Below are positions 8,595 through 17,328 of a stretch of 64,000 nucleotides of DNA, in pieces; position 1 is the first letter of the stretch; the number at the start of each line of letters is the position of its first letter. The notes under the pieces are model-generated. The model saw only the letters and a program-made list of their open reading frames with translations, had not been told where the DNA came from and made no database searches. A program made the position numbers and the translations under genes. Source of the DNA: Bacilli bacterium. Its GTDB lineage: Bacteria; Bacillota_I; Bacilli_A; RF39; UBA660. The stretch is from positions 27,382 to 91,381 of the forward strand of contig JAFXOW010000059.1 in NCBI GenBank assembly GCA_017528315.1, read 5' to 3'.

Positions 8595-9423
8595 AATAAT
8601 AGATGGTAAAACGGTTAGAGATATAAAAAAAGAAGAATTAATAAAACAAATTCTTAAGTTGAATAAACAATTATCTTTAGTGGTTATAAGTGTTGGAGAT
8701 GACGAAGCAAGTAAAGTATATGTCTCTCAAAAAGAAAAGATGGCTAAAAGTATTGGTTATAATTTTATAAATTTACATTATGAAAAAATAGAAACTGAAG
8801 AACTTGTTAAAAAAATAAAAGAATTAAATAAAGATAAAAGTATTACAGGAATAATTGTTCAATTACCACTTCCCATGTATTTAGATAAAGAAAAAATTAT
8901 TAATAGTATTGATCCTTTAAAAGATGTTGATGGTTTAACTAACGATAATTTAGTAAAATTAATTAAAAAAAAGAATTGCTTAATACCATGTACACCTAAA
9001 GGAATAATGTCTTTACTAGAATATTATAATGTTGATTTAACTAAAAAAATAGTTATTGTAGGTCGAAGCGAATTAGTAGGATTACCACTTTTTCATTTAT
9101 TGTTAGCCAAAAATGCCACTGTAACATTGTGTCATTCTAAAACATTAAATTTACAATCTTATACTAAAAAAGCTGATATATTAATTGTAGCAGTTGGTAA
9201 AAAATGGTTAATAACCAAAAATATGGTCAAAAAAGATGCAGTTTTAATTGATGTTGGAATAAATAGAATAGGAAGTAAATTATATGGCGATATTGAAGAT
9301 ACTGCTATAGAAAAGAGTTCTTTAATGACTCCAGTTCCTGGAGGAGTTGGACCCATGACGGTTATTTCTTTAATGGAAAATGTTTATTTAGCATATCTTT
9401 TTCAAGAAAAACAATTGTCATAA
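8587..9423 (+). CDS. folD: Bifunctional methylenetetrahydrofolate dehydrogenase/cyclohydrolase
   Basis: 278 residues, the usual length. Seen: YVSQKEKMAKSIGY with the catalytic Lys region, GIIVQLPLP, DVDGLT, PCTPKGIM and the nucleotide-binding GRSELVGLPL, then PVPGGVGPMT at the C terminus. FolD interconverts 5,10-methylene-THF and 10-formyl-THF, feeding purine synthesis and formyl-Met-tRNA. Translation is probably coupled to the upstream gene through the 8-bp overlap; AAGGAG lies about 10 bp before the ATG. Confidence 0.96.
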   Translation: MNKIIDGKTVRDIKKEELIKQILKLNKQLSLVVISVGDDEASKVYVSQKEKMAKSIGYNFINLHYEKIETEELVKKIKELNKDKSITGIIVQLPLPMYLDKEKIINSIDPLKDVDGLTNDNLVKLIKKKNCLIPCTPKGIMSLLEYYNVDLTKKIVIVGRSELVGLPLFHLLLAKNATVTLCHSKTLNLQSYTKKADILIVAVGKKWLITKNMVKKDAVLIDVGINRIGSKLYGDIEDTAIEKSSLMTPVPGGVGPMTVISLMENVYLAYLFQEKQLS

Positions 9424-9458
9424 ATAATAATTAATGATAAACTGATAGTGTGATAATT

Positions 9459-10943
9459 ATGATAAGTAAAGAATCTTTAAAATTAAGTGTATATGATTAT
9501 TTTAAATATTGTCATACCAATAAAGAAATAAGAGGAATAGGATTAATAACCGATAAACAATCAATTTTTTATAGTCAAATAGAAGATGGAGACTATCGTG
9601 CTCATGAATGGGTTGCATCTGATTTAGAAGATACAATTCATCCCAACGAAAAAAAAGAAGGATGGGATAAAATTCGTGGTGAAAATATGCATTTCTTTTC
9701 CATGGGATGGGAGTTAATAGTTGACTTACCACTTTCCGATACTATTACTATTTCACAATATGATTTTTTAGTAGAAGTTTTAAATCAAGTAAAAAAATAT
9801 AATGAAGAATATCCTCAATATAAAATATGGATTTTAATTTCAACTGATTCTGAATATTTAAGAAATCATTCTAGGTTTGATATAGATGACATAATTCAAA
9901 AATTAAAAAATTTAATAAAAAAAGATAATCAAAATATATATGAAGAAAGAATAATAGGTAAAGTTAGAAGTAATAAAGAAATAATTAATAATATAATATT
10001 TACAATCGATTTAGAAAGTGTTAAAACAATTGAGGATTTGAAAAAGAGATTTTATATAATAGAAAAATATTATAATGATAATTATTATCATAAATATATA
10101 ATAGAAATATTTCCTAATTATTTAGAAATAGAATTTTTATGTCGATTAATTAGCTGTTTAGATGAAGAAATTAATTTTGATAATTTAACTATTGATAACT
10201 TTAAAGAAAAATTAGAATTAATTGTAAAAAATATTTTTGTTAATAGAAATTTTCATGAAATATTTAATATATTAAATACTATAATTTTATTAAAATATAA
10301 AACTGATTTTAAGGAAATAGATTATTTGTTTTCTATTATGAATAAAATTTATTTTGTAAGTGATATAAATAATATTAATAATTTATTAAAGAATACAAAT
10401 AGTTATGAAGATGTTTTTAATGTTATATTAAGTTATTATAGAAAAATGTTAGAAAATAATATAGAAAAATATAAGGAGTTTTTAGAAAGTAATAATTATG
10501 CTATAAATAATTGTTATAAATATAAAATAATAAAAACAAATATTGATGAATTAGAACAATTAATTCTTATGAGAAATGAATTAATAGACTTAAAAAATGA
10601 TGTTATTAATGCTTTAATACCTTTAGAAGTAAAATATAAATATATTGATTCTAATTCTCCTATAAGAAGTAGTTTAGAATCTAAAATAAATCTTTTAAAA
10701 ACCAAGAGAGATTGTTTACAAGATAAAATATTTAATATAGAAAATAAATTTTGTTCTTTTGGAGGACTTCAAGTATTTGAAATGAACATGGAATATCTTA
10801 GAAATACGGAAAAATTTGATATTTATAATGAAGATGAATTAAAAGAACAAGAATTAAACTTAAGAAGAACTATTAGTGAACTTGAACAAGAATTAGAAAA
10901 AATAAATAGTTTAATTGTAAAAAAAGATAATATAAAAAAGTAG
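9459..10943 (+). CDS. Hypothetical coiled-coil protein
   Basis: 494 residues from ATG 9459 (a GTG at 9450 is an alternative). The N-terminal ~130 residues form a compact domain with conserved-looking aromatic segments (GIGLITDKQSIFYSQ, SMGWELIVDLP). The middle is helical and very rich in Asn, Ile and Lys, and the end (about residues 390-490) is heptad-like coiled coil (ELRRTISELEQELEKI type). No signal peptide, membrane helix or catalytic motif. I do not recognise the family. It is followed by a two-way terminator shared with def. Confidence 0.5.
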   Translation: MISKESLKLSVYDYFKYCHTNKEIRGIGLITDKQSIFYSQIEDGDYRAHEWVASDLEDTIHPNEKKEGWDKIRGENMHFFSMGWELIVDLPLSDTITISQYDFLVEVLNQVKKYNEEYPQYKIWILISTDSEYLRNHSRFDIDDIIQKLKNLIKKDNQNIYEERIIGKVRSNKEIINNIIFTIDLESVKTIEDLKKRFYIIEKYYNDNYYHKYIIEIFPNYLEIEFLCRLISCLDEEINFDNLTIDNFKEKLELIVKNIFVNRNFHEIFNILNTIILLKYKTDFKEIDYLFSIMNKIYFVSDINNINNLLKNTNSYEDVFNVILSYYRKMLENNIEKYKEFLESNNYAINNCYKYKIIKTNIDELEQLILMRNELIDLKNDVINALIPLEVKYKYIDSNSPIRSSLESKINLLKTKRDCLQDKIFNIENKFCSFGGLQVFEMNMEYLRNTEKFDIYNEDELKEQELNLRRTISELEQELEKINSLIVKKDNIKK

Positions 10944-10957
10944 TTTCCTACTTTTTT
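10934..10957 (+). terminator. Bidirectional terminator between the coiled-coil gene and def
   Basis: AAAAAAGTAG-TTTC-CTACTTTTTT: a perfect stem with an A tract on one side and a T tract on the other, overlapping both stop codons, so it can end transcription from both strands. Confidence 0.8.
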
Positions 10958-11504
10958 ATATTTCTCTATATAAATCTTTATTTTTAAAAGGATCTTTAGG
11001 ATCAATTTTATCAGTAAATAAAATTCCATCTAAATGATCTAATTCATGTTGAAAAGCAACTGCAAGTTCTTCTCGTCCACGAATTCTTATTTTATTTCCA
11101 TCTTGATCATATCCTTCAAGGGTAACACGAGCATATCTTGGAACAATTCCACATACTTCTCGATTTACTGATAGGCAACCTTCACCTTCACCAACATAAA
11201 TAATTTCTTCAGAATTACTTACAAGTTTGGGATTAAAAATAACATAATTATCAAATTTCCCTTCGTCATATTCATGGACTACTACAAAATACCTTTCTTT
11301 AATTCCAAGTTGAATTGGAGCAAGTCCCATACCTGGTCTTAAATCATATTTTTCTGCTAGTTCTGGAATTTGACTATTAGTTAAAAATTCAATTATCTCT
11401 TTTACAGTTTGTTTTTGCTTATCATTCAGAGGAAATGTAACCTCTAAACTTTTTTCTCTTAGAATTTTATTTTTTTCATCTAAAACATCGCTCATTTTTA
11501 ACAT
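10956..11504 (-). CDS. def: Peptide deformylase (type 2)
   Basis: 182 residues. Motif 1 is GMGLAPIQLG (normally GxGLAAxQ), motif 2 EGCLS carries the metal-binding Cys, and motif 3 QHELDHLDG is the HExxH zinc/iron motif. The enzyme removes the N-formyl group from nascent proteins; length and insertions fit the Gram-positive type 2 form. The ATG at 11504 is preceded by GGTGGTTGGT; an upstream GTG at 11516 overlaps this site. A minus-strand TATAAT lies at 11526-11531. FolD nearby supplies the formyl donor, but the strands differ. Confidence 0.95.
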   Translation of the reverse strand: MLKMSDVLDEKNKILREKSLEVTFPLNDKQKQTVKEIIEFLTNSQIPELAEKYDLRPGMGLAPIQLGIKERYFVVVHEYDEGKFDNYVIFNPKLVSNSEEIIYVGEGEGCLSVNREVCGIVPRYARVTLEGYDQDGNKIRIRGREELAVAFQHELDHLDGILFTDKIDPKDPFKNKDLYREI

Positions 11505-11570
11505 ACCAACCACCACTTGATGTGTATTATATCATAAAATAATGTAAAATGCAATTTCTATATAATAAAA

Positions 11571-11592
11571 AAAGAGAAGATTATTATCTTCC
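11571..11592 (-). terminator. Terminator of the small YjcZ-like gene
   Basis: Minus strand GAAGAT-AATA-ATCTTC followed by TCTTTTTTT; the 5' arm contains the last codons and the stop. Confidence 0.75.
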
Positions 11593-11745
11593 CCATCGAG
11601 TACCAATGATAATTACTAATAAAATAAATAAAACAATTATAATAGCATAGTTAGAATTATTATTCCATGTAGGATAAATCCAACCTATGTTATTATTTGG
11701 ACAGCAAGCATTGCCCATACCATAGTTATAACCATTATAATACAT
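11584..11745 (-). CDS. Small membrane protein resembling the YjcZ sporulation family
   Basis: A 53-residue ORF starting at 11745. It has a Tyr/Gly/Asn-rich start (MYYNGYNYGMGNACC), a Trp/Asn-rich middle, and one hydrophobic helix (AIIIVLFILLVIIIG, about residues 34-48). The layout, a Gly/Tyr-rich head with a short LFILL helix, matches YjcZ-type small sporulation proteins. A strong Shine-Dalgarno (AAGGAGGTAATTT) precedes the ATG and a terminator overlaps the stop, so it is very likely a real gene. Family assignment is by resemblance. Confidence 0.65.
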   Translation of the reverse strand: MYYNGYNYGMGNACCPNNNIGWIYPTWNNNSNYAIIIVLFILLVIIIGTRWGR

Positions 11746-11807
11746 AAATTACCTCCTTAATCTACTTATATTTTATGAGTAAATTAAAATTTGGTTATTA
11801 TGTATAA

Positions 11808-12110
11808 CTAATTATTGGAAGATAATTCAATTATTAAATCCATATTATCATCAATTGCTATTTTATTTTTATGAATTAGAGAACATTTTTGACATTTATA
11901 AATTATTTTATAAGTATCTTTATATTTTTCAATACCAATTGGTTCCATTAAACCATGACAAGTATTTTGTCTATCTCCAGGATTAATATCTAAATGTTTA
12001 CTATACAAGCAAATTGGACAATGATCCCTGGCTGTATAATTTAATTTAGAAACTAAAGTATGGCAATTTTCACATAGAAAATCTTCATCAATCATATTAA
12101 ATCTTTTCAT
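11808..12110 (-). CDS. RNHCP domain zinc-ribbon-like protein
   Basis: 100 residues. The name-giving motif is clear (ARDHCPICLYSKHLD, then PGDRQNTCHGLMEPI), with four CxxC-like pairs (CENC, CPIC, the single Cys of the TCHG segment, CQKC) fitting zinc binding. The family is widespread in bacteria, cytosolic, and of unknown function, possibly nucleic-acid binding. Divergent from priA; the intergenic space is about 100 bp. Confidence 0.8.
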   Translation of the reverse strand: MKRFNMIDEDFLCENCHTLVSKLNYTARDHCPICLYSKHLDINPGDRQNTCHGLMEPIGIEKYKDTYKIIYKCQKCSLIHKNKIAIDDNMDLIIELSSNN

Positions 12111-12164
12111 AACATCACGTGGTTATTTTATCAAATCATGTTACTAATGTCCATAATTATTTAC

Positions 12165-12193
12165 TTGAATATAATATTTAATTTTGTTATCAT
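12165..12193 (+). promoter_or_regulatory. Probable promoter of priA
   Basis: TTGAAT (12165-12170), 17 bp, TATCAT (12188-12193), followed by the AGGTGATGTT ribosome site before ATG 12212. Confidence 0.5.
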
Positions 12194-12211
12194 AATGTTA
12201 TAGGTGATGTT

Positions 12212-14365
12212 ATGACAATTAATGTTTTAGTTGAATTAAAATCAAGAGCTGTAGATAAAGTATTTACCTATTTAGTGCCTAAAAGTTTAGAAGATAAAAT
12301 TAGGATAGGAATTCGCGTACTGGTACCGTTTGCTAAAATGAAATTAGTTGGCTTTGTAATGGATATAAATAATTATGAAAAAGATATAGAATTAAAAGAA
12401 ATAATTGATGTTATAGATCAAGAGGTAATATTAACACCTGAATTATTAGAACTAGGTAAAATTTTAAGTCAAAAGACGTTATCAACTTTAATATCATCTT
12501 ACCAAGTTATGCTTCCAAACGGATATAAAGCAAGTAGTAAGAAGAAAATTAATATTAAATATGAAACATATGTATATATAGATTATGATAAATTAAAAGA
12601 TATTAAATTAACGGAAAAGCAAGAGAAAATAATTAATTATATTAATTTAAATAAAAATGTTACTTATAATAGTTTATTAAAGATTAATAGTAGTGTTATT
12701 ACATTAATAAAAAATAAAATATTATATAAAGAAATTCATGAAGTATATAGGTTAAAAGGAGATTATGAATTAAAAGAAAAATATCCTTTAACTACTCTTC
12801 AACAAAGGGTAGTTGATCAAGTAGAACTTAATAAATATAATACCTATTTATTATTTGGAGTAACTGGAAGTGGTAAAACAGAAGTATATATGGAGTTGAT
12901 TGAAAAGGTTATAAATGATAAAAAAACAGCAATTGTTTTAATTCCTGAAATAAGTTTAACTCCTCAAACTGTAAGACGTTTTAAAGAAAGATTTGGTGAA
13001 ATAATAGCCGTAATTCATTCAGGATTATCAGATTCAGAAAAGTATGATGAATATCGTAAGATAAGAAGAGGAGAAGTTAGTATTGTAATAGGAGCAAGAA
13101 GTGCTATATATGTTCCTTTAGAAAATATTGGAATAATTATAGTTGATGAAGAACATTCAACATCGTATAAACAAGAAAATATGCCAAGATATAATGCTAT
13201 AGATATAGCCAAAATTAGAGGAGAAAATCATAACTCTCCAGTAATACTTGGATCAGCTACTCCAACTTTAGAATCTTATGCCAGAGGTATAAAGGGGGTA
13301 TATAAATTATTAGTTTTAGATAAACGAGTTAATAATAGATCACTTCCAAAGGTAGAAATAGTTGATTTAGCTAAAAGTAAAAAGAAAAGTAAATTTATAA
13401 CAGAAATTTTATATAAAAAAATGATAAATGTTCTTGAAAGAGACGAACAAGTAATTTTGTTTTTAAATAAAAGAGGTTATTCAAGTATTGTAACTTGTTC
13501 CGAGTGTGGTAAAACTTTTACTTGTCCAAATTGTGATATAACTTTAACTTATCATAAATCAAGTGGAATGCTTAGATGTCATTACTGTGGATATGGTGAA
13601 GCTAAACCTAATGCTTGTCCACATTGTCAAGCAGAGTTAATTGCAAGTGGAAGTGGATCTGAACAAGTTGAAGAAGAATTACAAGAACTTTTTAAAGATT
13701 TTAAAACAATTAGAATGGATTTTGATACGACTAGTAAAAAAGGAAGTCATGAGAAAATAATTGAAGATTTTCGAAATAAAAAATATCAAATATTAATTGG
13801 AACCCAAATGATTGCTAAAGGACTTGATTTCCCTTTGGTTACATTAGTTGGAGTAATCAATGCTGATAATAGTTTAAATATTCCAGACTTTCGTAGTAGT
13901 GAAACAACTTTTGATTTATTAAATCAAGTAGGTGGTCGAAGTGGAAGAGGAGAAAAAGTTGGTGAAGTAATTATTCAAACTTTTAATCCAACTCATTATG
14001 CAATAACATATGCTAAAAATAATGATTATTTAGGTTTCTTTAACTTAGAAATGAAAAATAGGAAATTATTATCTTATCCACCATATTACTATTTAGTATT
14101 AATTAGAATTAAAGGCAATGATTATAATTTTATAAGTTCTGAAACCAAGAAAATAAAAGAATTTTTAATGAGTAAATTATCATTTAAAATATTAGGACCA
14201 AGTGTTGCTAATCCTTTTAAAGTTAATTCGGTTTATCGATTTAATATTATAATTAAGTATAAAATAGAAGAAAATTTAATGGCGGTTTTAGAAGAATTAA
14301 TTAATCATTATAAAATGAATAATAAAATAATGATTGATATTGATTTTGAACCAAAAAGTCTATAG
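12212..14365 (+). CDS. priA: Primosomal replication protein N' (PriA helicase)
   Basis: 717 residues. An N-terminal 3'-OH DNA-binding domain is followed by helicase Walker A GVTGSGKTEVY (about residue 218), DEEH box (about 312), GSATPTLES, then the paired zinc module with CSECGKTFTCPNC and CHYCGY/CPHC (about 430-475), and motif VI QVGGRSGRG. PriA restarts stalled replication forks by loading the primosome. In Bacillota it usually sits near def and fmt; def lies upstream on the other strand here. trmL follows 9 bp downstream. Confidence 0.96.
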   Translation: MTINVLVELKSRAVDKVFTYLVPKSLEDKIRIGIRVLVPFAKMKLVGFVMDINNYEKDIELKEIIDVIDQEVILTPELLELGKILSQKTLSTLISSYQVMLPNGYKASSKKKINIKYETYVYIDYDKLKDIKLTEKQEKIINYINLNKNVTYNSLLKINSSVITLIKNKILYKEIHEVYRLKGDYELKEKYPLTTLQQRVVDQVELNKYNTYLLFGVTGSGKTEVYMELIEKVINDKKTAIVLIPEISLTPQTVRRFKERFGEIIAVIHSGLSDSEKYDEYRKIRRGEVSIVIGARSAIYVPLENIGIIIVDEEHSTSYKQENMPRYNAIDIAKIRGENHNSPVILGSATPTLESYARGIKGVYKLLVLDKRVNNRSLPKVEIVDLAKSKKKSKFITEILYKKMINVLERDEQVILFLNKRGYSSIVTCSECGKTFTCPNCDITLTYHKSSGMLRCHYCGYGEAKPNACPHCQAELIASGSGSEQVEEELQELFKDFKTIRMDFDTTSKKGSHEKIIEDFRNKKYQILIGTQMIAKGLDFPLVTLVGVINADNSLNIPDFRSSETTFDLLNQVGGRSGRGEKVGEVIIQTFNPTHYAITYAKNNDYLGFFNLEMKNRKLLSYPPYYYLVLIRIKGNDYNFISSETKKIKEFLMSKLSFKILGPSVANPFKVNSVYRFNIIIKYKIEENLMAVLEELINHYKMNNKIMIDIDFEPKSL

Positions 14366-14374
14366 GAGGAAAAA

Positions 14375-14905
14375 ATGATAAATATAGTGTTATATGAACC
14401 AGAAATACCTACTAATACTGGTAATATTATGAGAACTTGTGTTGCAACAAATACTAAACTTCATTTAATAGAACCTTTAGGATTTAAATTGGATGAAGCA
14501 AGTATTAAAAGAAGTGGAGTTAATTATATAGATAAATTAGATTATGTTGTCTATAAAAATTTTAATGAATTTAAAGAAAAAAATAAAGGAACTTATTATT
14601 ATTTTACAAGATATGGTCATAAGCCTCATACAAGTTTTAATTATAAAGAAAGTTATGAAAAAGGTGATATTTATTTAATATTCGGAAAAGAATCAACTGG
14701 TATTCCAAGAGAAATGCTAAAAGAAGATTTAGAACATTGTATGAGAATTCCTATGACCAAGAATGTTCGAAGTCTTAACTTATCTAATTGTTGTGCTATA
14801 GTTGTATATGAAGTTTTAAGACAACTTGATTATTTAGACTTACTTAGAGAAGAACCTCATAAAAGTAGTAATTTTATAATAGATGGTATTGATAAACATG
14901 AATAA
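14375..14905 (+). CDS. trmL: tRNA (cytidine/uridine(34)-2'-O)-methyltransferase TrmL
   Basis: 176 residues. A SPOUT fold with the trefoil-knot motifs NTGNIMRTC near the start, IFGKESTGIPREML and MTKNVRSLNLSNCCAIVVYE near the end. TrmL methylates the wobble ribose of tRNA-Leu isoacceptors using S-adenosylmethionine. Strong AGGAGG site upstream; probably co-transcribed with priA. Confidence 0.92.
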   Translation: MINIVLYEPEIPTNTGNIMRTCVATNTKLHLIEPLGFKLDEASIKRSGVNYIDKLDYVVYKNFNEFKEKNKGTYYYFTRYGHKPHTSFNYKESYEKGDIYLIFGKESTGIPREMLKEDLEHCMRIPMTKNVRSLNLSNCCAIVVYEVLRQLDYLDLLREEPHKSSNFIIDGIDKHE

Positions 14906-14910
14906 TAAAA

Positions 14911-14960
14911 AATTCAACTTTATTGTCTAATAATGTCAATAATAAGTTGCTTTTTTTTTA
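14911..14960 (+). terminator. Terminator after trmL
   Basis: AACTTTATTG and CAATAATAAGTT pair with a small bulge, followed by GC and nine T. Confidence 0.6.
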
Positions 14961-15001
14961 ATGATAAGAAAAACATGATATAATGAAGAAGAGTGATTTG
15001 T

Positions 15002-15715
15002 ATGATAAAAAAAATAAGAGATTTGAATATTAATTATATACAATATGGAAACGGAGAAGATGTAGTGTTACTTCATGGTTGGGGGCAAAATATTCAAATG
15101 ATGGATCCACTTGGAAAGAACTTGGATAATTTTAAAATAACCATTCTTGATTTACCAGGGTTTGGTAGTAGCGAAATTCCTAAATTTGCTTATACTATAA
15201 ATGACTATACGGATGTTTTACATGAATTTTTGGAAGAACTGAAAATAAATAATCCCATTTTAATAGGTCATTCCTTTGGAGGAAGAATTGCTATTAACTA
15301 TGCATCAATCTATAAAGTAAATAAATTAGTTTTATTTGGGAGTCCTTTCTTAGTTCGTGAAAAGACAGGATTAAAAGTAAAAGTTTTAAAAACCTTAAAA
15401 AATATTAAACTTCTAAATAATATAGCTGAAACAATGAAAAATTATATGGGAAGTGAAGATTATAAAGCAGCTAATGGTGTAATGAGAGAAATACTTGTTA
15501 AAACAGTTAATACAGATTTAAGTGAGGCAGCTAATAAGATAAAATGTGATACTTTACTTATTTGGGGAGAAAATGATGAAGCTGTACCAATTGAAGAAGC
15601 TAAAGAACTTGAAAAAACTATTAAAGATTCAGCCTTGATTGTTTTACCAGGAAGTCATTATTGTTATTTAGAAAATTTAAGTCATGTTACAAGTATTCTT
15701 GAACATTTCTTATAG
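15002..15715 (+). CDS. Alpha/beta hydrolase
   Basis: 237 residues. LLHGWGQN gives the oxyanion region, GHSFGGRI the nucleophile elbow Ser (about residue 92), GENDEAVP the acid and GSHYCYLE the catalytic His region: a complete catalytic triad. Typical of small MhpC-like esterases or thioesterases; substrate unknown. ATG 15002 is preferred to the GTG at 14993. A TATAAT lies at 14979-14984. It sits 8 bp before murF, so it may act in envelope metabolism. Confidence 0.8.
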   Translation: MIKKIRDLNINYIQYGNGEDVVLLHGWGQNIQMMDPLGKNLDNFKITILDLPGFGSSEIPKFAYTINDYTDVLHEFLEELKINNPILIGHSFGGRIAINYASIYKVNKLVLFGSPFLVREKTGLKVKVLKTLKNIKLLNNIAETMKNYMGSEDYKAANGVMREILVKTVNTDLSEAANKIKCDTLLIWGENDEAVPIEEAKELEKTIKDSALIVLPGSHYCYLENLSHVTSILEHFL

Positions 15716-15723
15716 GAGGAAGT

Positions 15724-17328
15724 ATGTATATTTATATTTTTGTTTATTTAGTTTATATTTTTTATAAAAGTAGAACTTCTTTATATATGCTACAACAAAA
15801 TCTCTATAATGAGAATAATCGATATTTAAAATGGATTGGGAGAAACTCTAATAGAAGTTTTAATGCAATAGATTTTATTCCAATATTCTTGTCAATATTT
15901 ATTTTTTTAACTAAGGAATCTTTTATAATGGAAGTAGTTTATTGGGGTATTAGTTTGATTTATTTAAAAGGAATTTATGATGAATATCTTAAAAACTCTA
16001 AAAATCAAAATAAAATAAAATTTAATGTTACAAGTCGAATAAAGAGATTATATTTTACAGAATTTATAATTATTGGAATATTTATAGTTCTATTGGTAAT
16101 TAATAACTTTGGAGGATTATTTTTAGTAATTTTAACCTCACTTATTGCATTCTTATATTATTTTATTTATCTTGTAAATATTATAAATGTACCAGTTGAA
16201 CAAATAGTATATAATTACTATTTTAGTAAAGCCAAAAATAAACTTGCTGGTATGAATCGCTTAAAAGTTATTGGAATAACTGGAAGTTATGGAAAAACAA
16301 GTAGTAAAAATATTTTAAGTCATATTTTAGAAGCTAAGTATATAACTAGACCAACACCTAAAAATTTAAATACTCCTTATGGATTAATGATAACTATTAA
16401 TAATTATTTAGATAAATTTGATGAAATATTAGTAGCTGAGATGGGAGCCTATGTTAATGGTGAAATAAAAAATATGTGTGATTTTGTTAAACCTAAATAT
16501 GGTATTTTGACTCTTATTGGAGAAGCTCATCTAGAAACTTTTAAAACCAAAGAAAATATATGTCGAGCAAAATTTGAACTTATTGAAAATTTAGAGGAAA
16601 ATGGAACTTGTGTTTTAAATAGAGATGACCCCTATCAAATTAATTATGTTAAAAATGAACTTAAAAATAAAGTTAAAATAATTTGGATAGGAATAGATAA
16701 TAATGATGCAGATTTTAATGCTATTAATATTAAATGTGGTAAGAATGGTATGAGTTTTGATGTTTCCTATAATGGAGGAAGTACGCATTTTGAAACTAAA
16801 CTTTTAGGAATTCATAATGTATATAATATTTTAGCTAGTGTTGCCTTAGGAGTTGAATTAAAGGTACCAATGAATTTGATGGTTAATAAAGTAGTGTCTC
16901 TAAGTCCTGTTGAACATCGACTTGAAATAAAGAAGTTAAATAATATTATAATGATAGATGATGCTTATAATTCTAATCCAATAGGAGCTAAGAATGCTTT
17001 AGATGTTTTAAAAGAAATGGATGGTGTAAAAGTTGTAGTAACTCCCGGAATGATAGAACTTGGAAGTAGGGAAAAAGAACTTAATAAAGAATTTGGAAGA
17101 CAAATAAGTATGATAGCTGATTATGTAATATTAGTTGGCGAACAAAAAACAAAATATGTAAAAGAGGGATTACTCGAAAATTTTCCTAAGAAAAAATTAA
17201 TTATAATTAATAATGTCGTAGATGCTTATCATATACTAGAAACTATTAAACAAGATAATAATGAAAAGGATGTATATGCTTTATTTGAAAATGATTTACC
17301 AGATATTTATAGTGAGGGAGTGAAATAA
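15724..17328 (+). CDS. murF: MurF-type UDP-MurNAc-tripeptide:D-Ala-D-Ala ligase with membrane N-terminus
   Basis: 534 residues. The first ~165 residues hold about four or five hydrophobic helices and no known catalytic motif. They are followed by a full Mur ligase: ATP loop GITGSYGKTSSK (about residue 180), the MurF-like KNLNTPYG and AEMGAY segments, NRDDPY, HNVYNILA and DDAYNSNP. MurF adds D-Ala-D-Ala to UDP-MurNAc-tripeptide. The next gene, ddl, makes that dipeptide, which supports MurF over other Mur ligases. Normal MurF is soluble and ~450 residues, so this form is membrane-tethered. Confidence 0.85.
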   Translation: MYIYIFVYLVYIFYKSRTSLYMLQQNLYNENNRYLKWIGRNSNRSFNAIDFIPIFLSIFIFLTKESFIMEVVYWGISLIYLKGIYDEYLKNSKNQNKIKFNVTSRIKRLYFTEFIIIGIFIVLLVINNFGGLFLVILTSLIAFLYYFIYLVNIINVPVEQIVYNYYFSKAKNKLAGMNRLKVIGITGSYGKTSSKNILSHILEAKYITRPTPKNLNTPYGLMITINNYLDKFDEILVAEMGAYVNGEIKNMCDFVKPKYGILTLIGEAHLETFKTKENICRAKFELIENLEENGTCVLNRDDPYQINYVKNELKNKVKIIWIGIDNNDADFNAINIKCGKNGMSFDVSYNGGSTHFETKLLGIHNVYNILASVALGVELKVPMNLMVNKVVSLSPVEHRLEIKKLNNIIMIDDAYNSNPIGAKNALDVLKEMDGVKVVVTPGMIELGSREKELNKEFGRQISMIADYVILVGEQKTKYVKEGLLENFPKKKLIIINNVVDAYHILETIKQDNNEKDVYALFENDLPDIYSEGVK

